From CALNYS01 sp942490855 (GTDB taxonomy: Bacteria; Planctomycetota; Phycisphaerae; Phycisphaerales; UBA1924): DNA of 64,000 nucleotides. Under the pieces are notes generated by a model, which saw only the letters and a list, made by a program, of their open reading frames with translations, was not told the DNA's origin and did not search any database. How positions within the stretch are numbered: the stretch's first letter is position 1; the number at the start of each line of letters is the position of its first letter. Positions 33,543 to 43,431 of the stretch are shown here, one piece after another. Position numbers and translations under genes: made by a program. The DNA lies in the NCBI GenBank assembly GCA_942490855.1, contig CALNYS010000004.1:434001-498000 (forward strand). The letters are read 5' to 3'.

Positions 33543-35774
33543 ATGAAGACCGTCAGCCGTTCCGTGGCGCCCGTGTGCGTCCTCGCGCTCCTTGCCGGCT
33601 CCGCCATCGCCGCCCCGCCGCGCGAACGCATGCACGACGCCACCACGCGCTTCCGCCCCTTCGCCCCGGGCGAGCACGTCACGCAGAAGCCCGAGAACGG
33701 CTGCCTCTACCTCCGCTGCGGCGAGGTCCGCACCGGGTCGCGCCCCGCCGCGGCCGAGACGCTCGCGCACACCCAGCGCCGCATGATCCTCCAGCTCGAC
33801 GGCCCCCTCACACGCGAGCGCGCCGCCCAGCTCCGCGACGCCGGCGTGCGACTCGGGCAGTACCTCCCCACCAACGCCTACCTCGTCCGCACCCGCGGGA
33901 TCGACGCCCACAAGCTCGACCAGCTCGACTTCGTCCGCTGGCACGGCGCGTACCAGAAGGCGTGGAAGATGGTCGCCGAGCCCCAGGACCGCGTCTACGT
34001 CACGCCGGAACGCCAGCTCATCTCCGACCGCGGCGAGTGCGTCATGGTCCTGTCCCTCTTCGAGCACGCCGACCCCGCCGAGACCATCGCCTCGCTCGAA
34101 GCGATGCCCGGCGTGATCGTCGCCGAGGCCGCCCGCGTCGGCGACAACCCGACCATCTCCGTCATCATCCCCCGCGGCCTCGTCGCGCAGCTGACCGACC
34201 TCGAAGACGTCCTCGCGATCGAGGAGGCCCCCGAGGCCGCCCCGCGCATGGCGACCTCCAACTGGGTCGTCCAGAGCAACGTCCCCGACTTCCTCCCGCT
34301 CCACGACAACGGGCTCACGGGCGAGGGCCAGATCGTCAGCGTCATCGACCTCCCCGTCGACGACGACAACTGCGTCTTCCGCGACGAGACCGCGCCCGCC
34401 GGCTCGCAGTTCGACAAATGGGTCGCCATCCTCGACAACGGCTCGGCCAGCGGGCACGGCACCGCGGTCTGCAGCATGATCGCCGGCGACGGCGGCGTCG
34501 CCGGATCCGAGAACCCCGACCTCATCGGCATCGCCCCCGACGCACGCCTCGTCTTCAACCGCATCCCCAGCTTCAGCGAGTCCGCCCTCGTCACCGACTT
34601 CGAAGACGCACACGCCGTCGGCGCGCGCATCCACTCCAACAGCTGGGGCGAGGACGCGTCGAGCCGAAACTTCTACAACGTCTGGGCCCGCGCCATCGAC
34701 GTCTTCACCCGCGCCCACGAGGACGACCTCGTCGTCTTCGCCTCCACCAACCTCTCCGTGCTCCGCACCCCCGAGAACTCGCGCAACGTCGTCGCGACCG
34801 GCGCGAGCTGGGACACTCCCCTCCAGACCGACCACGCCTCGGGAGGCATCGGCCCCACCGGCGACGGGCGACGCAAGCCCGAGCTCTACGCCCCCGGGCG
34901 CAGCGTCCGCGCCGCCGCCCCCAACAGCTGCAGCGACACCAGCTCCGGGCTCGGCACCTCGTTCGCCTGCCCCCAGATCGCCGCCGGCGGCGCGCTCATG
35001 CGTCAGTACTACATGGACGGCTACTACCCCACTGGCGCCCCCCAGCCCGCCGACGCCTTCACACCCACCGGCGCGCTCCTCAAAGCCACACTCATGAACT
35101 CCGGCGTCGACATGACCGGCGAAGCGGGCTACCCCGCCAACCTCGAAGGCTGGGGACGCGTCCTCCTCGATGAGGCCCTCCACTTCGCCGGCGAGGCGCG
35201 CACCATGCTCGTCACCGACGTCCGCAACAGCGCCCCCGAGTCGCTCTCGACCGGCGAGTCGCACGAAGAGACCTTCAACGTCACCCTCAACACCGAGAAG
35301 CTCAAGGTCACGCTCGTGTACACCGACGTCCCCGCGGCCCCCTCGGCCGTCTTCGTCCCCGTCAACGACCTCGACCTCGAAGTCGTCTCCCCCATGGGCG
35401 ACACGTACAAGGGCAACGTCTTCTCCGGCGGCGTCTCCACGACCGGCGGGAGCGCCGACATCCTGAACAACGTCGAGCAGGTCCACATCGCCGCGCCCAC
35501 GACCGGCGAGTGGACCGTCCGCGTCCTCGGGACCGCGGTCAACGAAGAGACCCAGGGCTTCGCGGTCGTGATCAGCGGCGGCGTCTCCCCCGCCTCCGCC
35601 GACCCCTGCCCCGCCGACCTCGACAACAGCGGCATGGTCGACTCGACGGACCTCGCGATCCTGCTCGCGGACTGGGAAATCTCCGGCTCGCCCTCGGACC
35701 TCGACGGCGTCGGCGTGGTTGACGACGGCGACCTCGCGATCCTGCTCGCCTCGTGGGGCCCCTGCCCCAAGTAA
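33543..35774 (+). CDS. Secreted subtilisin-like serine protease with dockerin-like tail
   Basis: 743 residues from the ATG at 33543. Signal: RSVAPVCVLALLAGSAIAA. A propeptide-like region (about 25-230) precedes the S8 catalytic domain. The triad is visible: Asp269 in GQIVSVIDLP, His305 in SGHGTAVCSMIAG and Ser473 in LGTSFACPQIAAGG; the oxyanion Asn is probably in HSNSWGED. A beta-sandwich domain (about 560-675) resembles the P-type domain of such proteases (DLDLEVVSPMGDTYKGNVFS). The C-terminus has two dockerin-type repeats (CPADLDNSGMVDSTDLAILL; LDGVGVVDDGDLAILLASWG). Likely an extracellular protease exported through Sec, possibly with the type II system. Stand-alone gene. Confidence 0.9.
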   Translation: MKTVSRSVAPVCVLALLAGSAIAAPPRERMHDATTRFRPFAPGEHVTQKPENGCLYLRCGEVRTGSRPAAAETLAHTQRRMILQLDGPLTRERAAQLRDAGVRLGQYLPTNAYLVRTRGIDAHKLDQLDFVRWHGAYQKAWKMVAEPQDRVYVTPERQLISDRGECVMVLSLFEHADPAETIASLEAMPGVIVAEAARVGDNPTISVIIPRGLVAQLTDLEDVLAIEEAPEAAPRMATSNWVVQSNVPDFLPLHDNGLTGEGQIVSVIDLPVDDDNCVFRDETAPAGSQFDKWVAILDNGSASGHGTAVCSMIAGDGGVAGSENPDLIGIAPDARLVFNRIPSFSESALVTDFEDAHAVGARIHSNSWGEDASSRNFYNVWARAIDVFTRAHEDDLVVFASTNLSVLRTPENSRNVVATGASWDTPLQTDHASGGIGPTGDGRRKPELYAPGRSVRAAAPNSCSDTSSGLGTSFACPQIAAGGALMRQYYMDGYYPTGAPQPADAFTPTGALLKATLMNSGVDMTGEAGYPANLEGWGRVLLDEALHFAGEARTMLVTDVRNSAPESLSTGESHEETFNVTLNTEKLKVTLVYTDVPAAPSAVFVPVNDLDLEVVSPMGDTYKGNVFSGGVSTTGGSADILNNVEQVHIAAPTTGEWTVRVLGTAVNEETQGFAVVISGGVSPASADPCPADLDNSGMVDSTDLAILLADWEISGSPSDLDGVGVVDDGDLAILLASWGPCPK

Positions 35775-35846
35775 CCCGCGGCGCTTGACGACCCGCACCC
35801 GCCAGCCCAGCATCCAGCCTCGTCCCCACCAATCGGGAGAGACTGC

Positions 35847-36530
35847 GTGCTGGGCTGGTTTCTATTTATCGCGGGCGCCTACCTCGCCGGCTCCGTCCCC
35901 TTCGGCCTCCTCCTCGGGCGCCTCAAGGGCATCGACCTGCGCGCGCACGGCTCGAAAAACATCGGCGCCACCAACGCCGGGCGCGTCCTCGGGAAACGCT
36001 GGGGTCTCCTGTGCTTCGCGCTCGACGTCCTCAAAGGCGCCCTCCCCACCCTCGCCGCCGGGCTCTGGAGCGGCGCGATCCGCGACGCCGCGCTGAGCCC
36101 CCAGCGCGAAACTCTGTGGACCGCCGTCGCCCTCGCCGCCATCCTCGGGCACGTCTTCCCGGTCTGGCTGCGATTCAGAGGGGGCAAGGGCGTCGCCACC
36201 TCGCTGGGCGCTCTCTTGGCGCTCTACCCCATCGTCACCCTCCCCGCCGCGGGCGCTCTGGCCGTTTGGATCGTCTGCCTCAAGACCACCCGCTACGTGG
36301 GGGTCTCGTCGGTCGCGGCCGCGGCCGCGCTCCCGCTGCTGGTGCTCGGGGCGAGCCAGACGCCCGTCTGGGGCGAGCGGGCGCTGCTCCCGGTCCTCGT
36401 GCTGACCGCCCTGCTCGCGGTTCTGGTGATCTGGCGTCACCGGGGCAACCTTTCACGGACCCTTCGCGGCGAGGAACCCAAGGTCGGCGCCCCGGCGCGA
36501 GCGTCTGATACCTCAGCGAACGGGCGATAA
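35847..36530 (+). CDS. plsY: Acyl-phosphate:glycerol-3-phosphate acyltransferase PlsY
   Basis: Transfers the acyl group from acyl-phosphate to glycerol-3-phosphate, first step of phospholipid synthesis. 227 residues starting at a GTG at 35847. The three conserved PlsY motifs are intact: AGSVPFGLLLGRLKGIDLR, GSKNIGATNAGRVLGKRWG and the glycine-rich loop WLRFRGGKGVATSLGALLAL. Five or so membrane helices are visible, followed by a basic cytoplasmic end with TLRGEEPKVGA. The partner PlsX is not in the window. The GTG start is chosen because it begins the first helix with a suitable GGGAGA upstream. Confidence 0.95.
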   Translation: MLGWFLFIAGAYLAGSVPFGLLLGRLKGIDLRAHGSKNIGATNAGRVLGKRWGLLCFALDVLKGALPTLAAGLWSGAIRDAALSPQRETLWTAVALAAILGHVFPVWLRFRGGKGVATSLGALLALYPIVTLPAAGALAVWIVCLKTTRYVGVSSVAAAAALPLLVLGASQTPVWGERALLPVLVLTALLAVLVIWRHRGNLSRTLRGEEPKVGAPARASDTSANGR

Positions 36531-36663
36531 GCCCGCGCCGAGAGAGCGCCGCCCGCACGAACCGCACGATTCCACCTCAGATCGTCGAGGATTGCTTCAT
36601 CATCGGAACCGGTTATCCGATCCTTCTCTCCACGTGGCAAGACCGCGTGGAAGCGAGGCAACG

Positions 36664-36900
36664 ATGCCTGACCTTCGGCTGCGAAAACCGGATGAGCGCC
36701 AGGCGCTCGACCCCATCCCGTTCCCAGACCTCAACCGCTTTGCGCGCCATGACGAACCCCGCCCCGCGGACCTTCGTCTGAGCGAACGCATCGATGAGGC
36801 CTTCGCGCGGGTCCAGCACGACCTCGACTCGCTCAGCGACGAGGTCGACAGGGTGTTCCATCTCCCCGGTACAGACGACTGGCCCCCTTCGGCCGCCTGA
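36664..36900 (+). CDS. Small hypothetical protein
   Basis: 78 residues from the ATG at 36664, with GAGG a few bases upstream. It is hydrophilic: an N-terminal basic/Pro-rich segment (MPDLRLRKPDERQALDPIPF) and a C-terminal predicted helix (LSERIDEAFARVQHDLDSLS then DEVDRVF). No family or cysteine motif was recognised. A longer frame on the opposite strand overlaps it, but this one has a ribosome site and a plausible protein composition. Could be a small regulatory or structural protein; uncertain. Confidence 0.45.
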   Translation: MPDLRLRKPDERQALDPIPFPDLNRFARHDEPRPADLRLSERIDEAFARVQHDLDSLSDEVDRVFHLPGTDDWPPSAA

Positions 36901-36940
36901 CCCGCTTGCGACGCACGACCCGCGGGCGTGCAATGCCCGC

Positions 36941-38041
36941 ATGACCCCCACCGAACGCGACGACGCCTGCGCCGCGGCCGCGGCGGCGCTCCGACGCCCG
37001 CCGTCGCCCGACACCCCGACACTCGTCGCGGGCTTTGACGGGTTCATCGACCGCGTCATCGACGTGGTCTCGGACCGACGCTCCCCCGACGCCTACACCC
37101 GCGTGCCCACCCTCGCGGCCCTCGGCGCGCGCATCAGCGCCGCCGCCGGTCGCAGCGCCAACCTCGAGCTCGTCGTAAAAGACACCAAGCCCGGCGGGAA
37201 CGGGGCGATCCTCGCCGCGGCCGCGGGCGCCCTCGGCGTGCGCACCGTCTTCGTCGGGACGATCGGGACCGGCGCGCCCGACCCGCCCTTCGCCCCGCTC
37301 AGCGCCGGCGCCAACCGCGCCGTCGCGATCGGGCCCCCTGGCAAAACAGAGGCCCTCGAGTTCGACGACGGGAAGCTCCTCCTGGGCGAGCCCGCCACGC
37401 TCCGCGCCGTCACCTGGGAGGCCGTCGCGCCCACGCTCGGCGCAGAGGTCCCCGGCGCGATGCTGGCGATGGGCAACTGGACGATGACCCCCGCGATGAC
37501 GGACATCTGGCGGCGCCTCGCCTGCGACGTCCTCCCCAACTCGGCGTGCGCGGGGGTGTTCGTTGACCTCGCGGACCCGGCCAAACGCTCCGACGACGAC
37601 CTGCGCGACGCGCTCGACGCGATGCGCGCCATGAACGCCCACGCCCCGGTCACGCTCGGGCTCAACGTCGCGGAGGGCGAACGCCTCGCGAGCCTCTTTA
37701 CCGTGCGGAGCGACGCGACGGACCTCGCCGCGGCCGCGGCCGCCCTGCGCGAGCGCACAGGCCTCGCGGGTCTCGCGCTGCACACCCGCCCCCGGGCGGC
37801 GCTCGCGACCGCGGAGGGCGCGTGGGCGATCGACGGACCTTTCCTCAAGCATCCCGTCGCGACAACGGGCGCGGGCGATCATTTCAACGCCGGGGTGTGC
37901 GCCGGCGCGGCGTTGGGCCTTGCGCCCCCTGCGCGCCTGGCGCTGGGGGTCGGGTGCAGCGGTTTGTTTGTGCGCACGGGACGCTCGCCCGAGCGCGAGG
38001 CGCTCGCGGCGTTTCTCGACGATCTGCCCGCGCCCGAGTGA
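36941..38041 (+). CDS. PfkB-family carbohydrate kinase
   Basis: 366 residues from the ATG at 36941. Ribokinase-like fold. The N-terminal DTPTLVAGFDGFIDRVIDVV corresponds to the substrate-binding start, VVKDTKPGGNGAILAAAAGA carries the G-G-N motif, and the second PfkB signature HPVATTGAGDHFNAGVCAGA contains the catalytic Asp. The substrate (sugar, nucleoside or other) cannot be told from sequence alone, and the family is broad. The frame open upstream of 36941 overlaps the small gene and is not used. It ends five bases before the convergent DinB gene. Confidence 0.88.
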   Translation: MTPTERDDACAAAAAALRRPPSPDTPTLVAGFDGFIDRVIDVVSDRRSPDAYTRVPTLAALGARISAAAGRSANLELVVKDTKPGGNGAILAAAAGALGVRTVFVGTIGTGAPDPPFAPLSAGANRAVAIGPPGKTEALEFDDGKLLLGEPATLRAVTWEAVAPTLGAEVPGAMLAMGNWTMTPAMTDIWRRLACDVLPNSACAGVFVDLADPAKRSDDDLRDALDAMRAMNAHAPVTLGLNVAEGERLASLFTVRSDATDLAAAAAALRERTGLAGLALHTRPRAALATAEGAWAIDGPFLKHPVATTGAGDHFNAGVCAGAALGLAPPARLALGVGCSGLFVRTGRSPEREALAAFLDDLPAPE

Positions 38042-38045
38042 CGCG

Positions 38046-38573
38046 TTAGCGGAGCGCCGAGGGGCCCAGGCCCATGCAGCGCCGCCACGCGCTGAACTGC
38101 CCCGCGTGCGCCATCGGGTGCGCGACGAGCACGAAGTTCGCCACCCCGCCCATCGTCGGCATCAGCCCTTCAAAGCTCGACCCGGTGGGCGGGGCGTCGA
38201 GAGCAGACGCCTCCACCTTGGGCAAACGCTCGATGACCAGATCCATCACGGTCTCGAACACCCGCTGGCTCTCATCCATAGAGAGGTAGGTCGCGCCGTC
38301 GGCCGCGTCCGAGCACTCGACGTTCATCTGGTAGACCGCCTCGTGCTCGTCGCTGAAGAGATCGTCACCAGCGCCCAACGCGTTCATGATCTTGTTGGAG
38401 TAGAACGCGACGTGCCCGAAAATGTACGCCGGGTGGTTCATCAGCACGCCTTCGGGGCGTTGCGCGAACGTCTCGGGCGTCACGCCGTCCAACATGTTGC
38501 GGTAGTACCCCTTGACCATGTGGACAGTGGGGATGATGGCCTCGACGACAGGATGGACGGTCGTGGTGCTCAC
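38046..38573 (-). CDS. DinB-family putative metal-dependent protein
   Basis: 175 residues forming a predicted four-helix bundle of the DinB/YfiT type. Conserved His residues that usually bind a divalent metal are seen in MNHPAYIFGHVAFYSNKIMN and in the last helix LVAHPMAHAGQFSAWRRCMG. The N-terminus TVHPVVEAIIPTVHMVKGYY supplies the first helix. Some relatives are thiol transferases using bacillithiol or mycothiol; others have no known activity. Single gene, divergent from the membrane protein at 38627, with only about 50 bases between them for both promoters. Confidence 0.82.
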   Translation of the reverse strand: MSTTTVHPVVEAIIPTVHMVKGYYRNMLDGVTPETFAQRPEGVLMNHPAYIFGHVAFYSNKIMNALGAGDDLFSDEHEAVYQMNVECSDAADGATYLSMDESQRVFETVMDLVIERLPKVEASALDAPPTGSSFEGLMPTMGGVANFVLVAHPMAHAGQFSAWRRCMGLGPSALR

Positions 38574-38626
38574 GGGGAGGTCTCCGGGGGGCGCCTGCCC
38601 GCTCGACGGGCCTTTGGGGGCGTAAG

Positions 38627-40528
38627 ATGAGAGTGATGTCGAGAACGCTGACCATCGCTCGGTCCGCGCGCCGCCGGCGACGCCTGCGGACGCTGATCCG
38701 AACCTTCGGGCTCGGCATGCTATTCGCCTCGCTCGTGAGCGGCGCGACGGTCCTGGTCGACCGCGGCTTCGCCCTGGGCCTCGCCTGGCCCGCCCTCGCG
38801 GCGCCCGGGACGCTCACCCTCCTGGCGTTCCTCGCGTCCGGGCTCCTGCGCCGCGAGCGGCTCGAGGACGCGACGATCGAGCTCGACCGGAACCTCGGGC
38901 TTTCTGACCGCGTGACGACGGGCGTGGCGTTCGCCTCGCTCGAGCACGCGGGCCCCTTCGAGACGCTGGCCCTGCGCGACGCGGAGGAGGCCGCCGCGAC
39001 GGCCCGGCTGCGCGAGGGCGTCCCCGTGCGCGCCACGCGGGTCTACCGCTGGTGGCCGCTGACGACGGCCGCGGCCGTGGCGCTCGCCGTCTGGCTCCCG
39101 TCGCTGACGCCCAGCGGCGTCGCCCCGCGCGCCGAGACGGCCGCGCAGCGTCAGGAGCGCGAGCAGACGCACGCCGAGGTCGCCGGCGCTCTCGACGACG
39201 CGCAGATGGCCGTCGAGGAACAACCCGAACTCTTCAACGAGCAGACCCGTCGCGAGCTCGAGGCGCTCGAGCGCATCGAGGAGGAGCTGACGGGGCGGGA
39301 CACCGACCCGCGTGAAGCGCGCGCCCGCGCCGCCGAGGCGCTGAGCAACGCCGCCGAGCAGCTCGAAGCGGAGGCGGCCGCCGAGGACCGCGCCGCGCGA
39401 TCGACGAGCGAGCGGTTCGAGAACGCGGGCGCCAACGAGGACCCGCTGGGCCAGGCCCTCGCGGAGGGCGACTACGAGGCCGCGGCCGACGAGCTCGCGG
39501 CGATCGAACAGCGCCTGGAGAACGCGACGCCCGAGGAACGCGAGCAGATCGCGGAGCGCCTGCGCACCGTCGCCGAGTCGATCAATACAGAAGAAGCGAG
39601 CGAGACGCCCTCGGCGGAGGATCGCCTGCGCGAGCAGGGCGTTGACCCGGCGCTCGCCGAGGAGCTCGCGCGGCAGAAGGACCCCAACGCGGTGCGGGAG
39701 GCGCTCGAGGAACAGGGCGCCGACCCGCTCGAGGCGCAGCGCGTCGCCGACCAGCTCCAGCAGGACGCGCAGCAGCGCGAGGCGGAACAGCAGGCCCAGC
39801 GCAACGCGAAGGAGTTCCGCGAAGCGCTCGAGCAGTCCGCGGGCGAGTGCGAGAACCCGGGCTCGAACCCGGGGCAAGGCGAGAGCGGGGGCGAGTCGCC
39901 TCCTCCATCAGACACCTCGCCCCAAGGCGGGGAGCAGCCGGGAGAGCAACCCGATCAACAGCCCGGCGGATCGGGCGGTGAACCGGGCGAGGAGCAGATG
40001 GGGCAGGAGGGCAGCGAGCCGGGCGGGGACTCCCAGCAGCCCGGCGATGGCTCGGGCCTCCAGAACGCGCAGCGGATGGCGCGCGAGATGAACGAGCAGC
40101 GGGAGGGCGCGGCGCAGCGTCAGTCGGCTGCCGATGAGCTCCGCCAGAGCGCGTCGCGCATGGCGAGCGACCCGACCCCCGACGGCGGCGCCGGCCCCGA
40201 AGCCGGTTCGGCCGGCGTGCCCCCGCGCAGCGTCGATCCCGCCGCGCCCAACACCGCGCTGCGCACCGACGCGGTCGATGCGCGCCAGGGCGCCGACAGC
40301 ACGCGAGTTCGCGCGGAGGTCGAGGCGGAGGGCCCGGCGCTCCCGGAGCGGAGCACGACCGCGCAGCAGGCCACCCGCACGCTGCAGGAGGCGGCGCCCG
40401 GGGCCGAGCGCGCGCTCGAGAGCCAGGGCGTGCCGGCGCGGTACCGCGAGCTGGTGCGCCGCTACTTCCGTCAGCCCGACACGGCGAAGGCGCCCGCGCT
40501 GGCCCCTGAACAAGACGATCCGTCGTGA
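38627..40528 (+). CDS. Membrane protein with long acidic coiled-coil / low-complexity region
   Basis: 633 residues; the start may be the ATG at 38627 or the one at 38636. Two N-terminal helices (LGMLFASLVSGATVLVDRG; LALAVW-type segment near 145-165) flank a short loop, followed by about 450 residues rich in Glu, Gln and Ala. Helical coiled-coil stretches there (LEALERIEEELTGRD, LAAIEQRLENATPEEREQIA) are interrupted by a Gly/Pro/Gln-rich linker (about residues 410-490). The last helix ends RYRELVRRYFRQPD. The layout recalls large planctomycete proteins that accompany BatA/VWA genes, and it is coupled by four bases to such a gene. Function unknown. Confidence 0.75.
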   Translation: MRVMSRTLTIARSARRRRRLRTLIRTFGLGMLFASLVSGATVLVDRGFALGLAWPALAAPGTLTLLAFLASGLLRRERLEDATIELDRNLGLSDRVTTGVAFASLEHAGPFETLALRDAEEAAATARLREGVPVRATRVYRWWPLTTAAAVALAVWLPSLTPSGVAPRAETAAQRQEREQTHAEVAGALDDAQMAVEEQPELFNEQTRRELEALERIEEELTGRDTDPREARARAAEALSNAAEQLEAEAAAEDRAARSTSERFENAGANEDPLGQALAEGDYEAAADELAAIEQRLENATPEEREQIAERLRTVAESINTEEASETPSAEDRLREQGVDPALAEELARQKDPNAVREALEEQGADPLEAQRVADQLQQDAQQREAEQQAQRNAKEFREALEQSAGECENPGSNPGQGESGGESPPPSDTSPQGGEQPGEQPDQQPGGSGGEPGEEQMGQEGSEPGGDSQQPGDGSGLQNAQRMAREMNEQREGAAQRQSAADELRQSASRMASDPTPDGGAGPEAGSAGVPPRSVDPAAPNTALRTDAVDARQGADSTRVRAEVEAEGPALPERSTTAQQATRTLQEAAPGAERALESQGVPARYRELVRRYFRQPDTAKAPALAPEQDDPS

Positions 40529-43431
40529 GCGTGCGCTTCGACCAGCCGCTGTGGCTGTTGGTCGCGCTCTTCGCGATCCCGGCGTTCGTGCTCGCGCTGC
40601 GCTGGTTCCGCGGGATGAGCCGCTGGCGTGCGTGGAGCTGCGGGCTGACCCGGGCGGCGCTGCTGGTGCTGACGGCCGCGGCCCTCGCGGGCGCCAGCGC
40701 GGTGCGCACAAGCGAGCGCATCGCGGTGATCGCGCTCGTTGACGTCTCCGATTCGTTGCGGCGCGGGTCGGCGGGTGATGCGCTCGAGCGCGCCCGCGCG
40801 TGGATCGATTCGCTCGCGCAGACGATGGGGACGGACGATTCGCTGGGCGTCGTGGCGTTCGCGGGGCGGAGCGCCGCGGTGGTCGCGCCGACGCGGGGCG
40901 GGTTTGACGCGCAGGACCTCACGCTGGACCTCGATCTCGGGGACGCGACCGACCTCGCCGGCGCGATCGCGCTGGCGGGGGCGATGGCGCCGCCCGACGC
41001 GGTGACGCGCCTGGTGATCCTGAGCGACGGGGTGGAAACAACGGGCGACGCGCTCGCGGCGGCGACGTCGCTGGCGCCCGTGCGCACCGACGTCGTGCCC
41101 GTGGAGTACCGCGTCGGGAGCGACGTGATCGTCGAGCGGGTGGACGCGCCGGCGCAGGCCTCGCGCGGCGCGAGCGTCCCGGTGCGCGTCACGATGCGCG
41201 CGTCGGGCGAGATCGACGGGACCCTCCTCCTGCGGATGGGCGACGGGTGGGTGGACCTGAACCCGGGCGGCGACGGGCTCGGGGCGCCCGTCTCGCTGCG
41301 CGCGGGGGAGAACGTCCGCGTGTTCGACGTTGCGCTGGGCGACGGGGGCGTGCACCGGCTTGAAGCGGTCTTCCGGCCGGACGACGCGGGCGCAGACGCC
41401 GTGGGGGCCAACAACAGCGCCAGCGCGGTGGTGATCACGCCCGGTCGCGGTCGGGCGCTGCACATCGACGGGTCCGACGGGGGCGGGGCGGCGCTCGCCG
41501 GCGTGCTGCGCGACGCGGGGTTCGAGCTGACGACGATCGCGCCGGCGGAAGCGCCGACCGACCTGCTCGAGCTCCAGGCGTACGACCTCGTCGTGCTGCA
41601 CGACACGGCGGCCGACGAGACCCCGCGGGCGGCGCACGGCGCGCTGGCGGGGTACGTCCAGCAGATCGGCGGCGGGCTGCTGGTCGTGGGCGGGCCCGAT
41701 TCCTACGGCGCGGGCGGGTGGAACGGGACGGACCTCGAGCCCGTGTTCCCGGTAAAGCTGGATCTCCCCGAAGAACTGATCGTCCCTTCGGCGGCGATCG
41801 TGATGGTGCTGGACTCGTCGGGGTCGATGTCGTCGCGGGTGCTGGGCGGGTCGCGGACGCAGCAGCAGGTCGCCAACGAGGCGGCGGCGCTGGCGGTGCA
41901 GACGCTCGACCGGACGGACCTCGTCGGCGCGATCGGGTTCTCCAACGACCCGTACACGGTGCTGGAGCTGGGCCCGAACCTCGACCCGGTGCGGAACGGG
42001 CAGAGGCTGCGCTCGATCAGTTCGGGCGGCGGGACGAACATGTACCCGGCTGTGCGCCGGGCGGGCGAGTGGCTCCGTTCGGTCGAGGCGGAGGTCAAGC
42101 ACGTCATCGTCCTGAGCGACGGGCAGAGCATGGGCGACGCGGACCGGGGCGTGTTCGACGCGGAGCAGATGCAGGCAGACGGAATCTCGGTGACGACGAT
42201 CGCGGTGGGCGACGGGGCCGACAGCTTCACGCTCTCGCGGATCGCGACCGCTGGCGGCGGGCAGTTTTACAGGGTGATCGACCCGAACCTCTTGCCGCGG
42301 ATCTTCGTGCGGGAGATCCGCATCGTGCGCAAGCCTCTGGTGCGGGAACTGCCCTTTACGCCGTTGATCCTGGCGTCCGGGTCGCCCGTGACGTCGGGCC
42401 TGAGCGGGGCGCCGACGCTGGGCGGGCTGGTGCTGACGCAGCAGCGCCCGGAGCCGGAGATCACGCTGGCGATGTCCACGGAGTCGGGCGAGCCGGTGCT
42501 GGCGCACTGGAACACGGGGCTGGGTCGCGTGGCGGCGTTTACGTCCGACGCGAACGACTGGGCGGCGCGGTGGCTGTCGTGGGCGGGGTTCCGCTCGATG
42601 TGGACGCAGGCGGCGCGGTACGCGGCGCGCCCGCCGATGTCGCGCGACGCGGAGCTGAGCGTCGCGCAGGAGGGCGACACCCTGGTGCTGCGCCTCGACG
42701 CCGCGGACGACGAGGGCGCGCCGATCAACCTGCTCGACGTCCCGGTCGTGGTGTACACCCCGAGCGGGGAGAGCGTGACGGCACGGCTGGCGCAGACGGG
42801 GCCGGGGCTCTACGAGGCGCGGGTCGCGGCGGGCGAGAGCGGTTCGTACGTGATCGCGGCGATGCCCAAGAAGGGCAACCGACCCCTGGCGCCGACGCTC
42901 GTGGGGATCTCCAAGGCGGCGGGGCTGGAGCTGCGATCGCTGGAATCGAACGCGCTTCGTCTGGAGCAGATCGCCGAGGCGACGGGCGGGCGGGCGTACG
43001 ACCTGGACGACCCGAGCCTCGCGGCGGAGTTATGGGACCGCTCGAGCGTCGAGGCGGTGGAGGCGGCTCAGCCGCTGTGGCCCCTGCTGCTGCTGTGGGC
43101 CATGGGCGTGTACATGCTGGACATCGCGACGCGCCGCGTGGCGTGGGACCGCCTGCTCCGGCGGGAGGTTGCGACGGCGCGGCGTCTGACGCAGACGCCC
43201 GAGGGCTCGGCCGCGGCGGCGTGGAAGGCCGCCAAGTCGCGCGCCGCGGCGCCGCCCCCCGAGCCGGCGCCCGGCGTCGCGGCGGAGGCCCCTGACAGCG
43301 CGCCGTCGAGCTCGCGGCGCGTCGGCGTCGGGTGGAGAACGCGATCCGCCAGACGGGGGACGAGGGGACGGTCCGAGAACCCGACGCGGCCCGTCCCGCG
43401 GGCGAGGAGGACGCCCGCAGCGGGCTCCTAG
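40525..43431 (+). CDS. VWA-domain membrane protein (BatA-like) with frameshifted C-terminus
   Basis: GTG start overlapping the previous stop codon. N-terminal helices (PLWLLVALFAIPAFVLALRW and AALLVLTAAALAGA) are followed by a first VWA domain (ALVDVSDSLRRG, MIDAS-like), a glutamine-amidotransferase-like stretch (about 300-400, GGGLLVVGGPDSYGAGGWN), and a second VWA domain with a full MIDAS (VMVLDSSGSMSSR; later HVIVLSDGQSMGDADRG). A helix near 850 (WPLLLLWAMGVYMLDIATRR) ends the folded part. After about base 43300 this frame becomes Arg/Ser-rich, while another frame reads VELAARRRRVENAIRQTG, then SGLLAAKRRASRRFDELDE, to a TGA at 43479-43481. A one-base deletion is therefore likely. Annotated as read. 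Confidence 0.8.
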   Translation: MSVRFDQPLWLLVALFAIPAFVLALRWFRGMSRWRAWSCGLTRAALLVLTAAALAGASAVRTSERIAVIALVDVSDSLRRGSAGDALERARAWIDSLAQTMGTDDSLGVVAFAGRSAAVVAPTRGGFDAQDLTLDLDLGDATDLAGAIALAGAMAPPDAVTRLVILSDGVETTGDALAAATSLAPVRTDVVPVEYRVGSDVIVERVDAPAQASRGASVPVRVTMRASGEIDGTLLLRMGDGWVDLNPGGDGLGAPVSLRAGENVRVFDVALGDGGVHRLEAVFRPDDAGADAVGANNSASAVVITPGRGRALHIDGSDGGGAALAGVLRDAGFELTTIAPAEAPTDLLELQAYDLVVLHDTAADETPRAAHGALAGYVQQIGGGLLVVGGPDSYGAGGWNGTDLEPVFPVKLDLPEELIVPSAAIVMVLDSSGSMSSRVLGGSRTQQQVANEAAALAVQTLDRTDLVGAIGFSNDPYTVLELGPNLDPVRNGQRLRSISSGGGTNMYPAVRRAGEWLRSVEAEVKHVIVLSDGQSMGDADRGVFDAEQMQADGISVTTIAVGDGADSFTLSRIATAGGGQFYRVIDPNLLPRIFVREIRIVRKPLVRELPFTPLILASGSPVTSGLSGAPTLGGLVLTQQRPEPEITLAMSTESGEPVLAHWNTGLGRVAAFTSDANDWAARWLSWAGFRSMWTQAARYAARPPMSRDAELSVAQEGDTLVLRLDAADDEGAPINLLDVPVVVYTPSGESVTARLAQTGPGLYEARVAAGESGSYVIAAMPKKGNRPLAPTLVGISKAAGLELRSLESNALRLEQIAEATGGRAYDLDDPSLAAELWDRSSVEAVEAAQPLWPLLLLWAMGVYMLDIATRRVAWDRLLRREVATARRLTQTPEGSAAAAWKAAKSRAAAPPPEPAPGVAAEAPDSAPSSSRRVGVGWRTRSARRGTRGRSENPTRPVPRARRTPAAGS

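Noticed and set aside
33498..35813. 771-codon minus-strand frame over the subtilase
   Set aside because: Gly/Asp/Val/Glu-rich shadow without any motif; the plus-strand protease has a complete catalytic triad.
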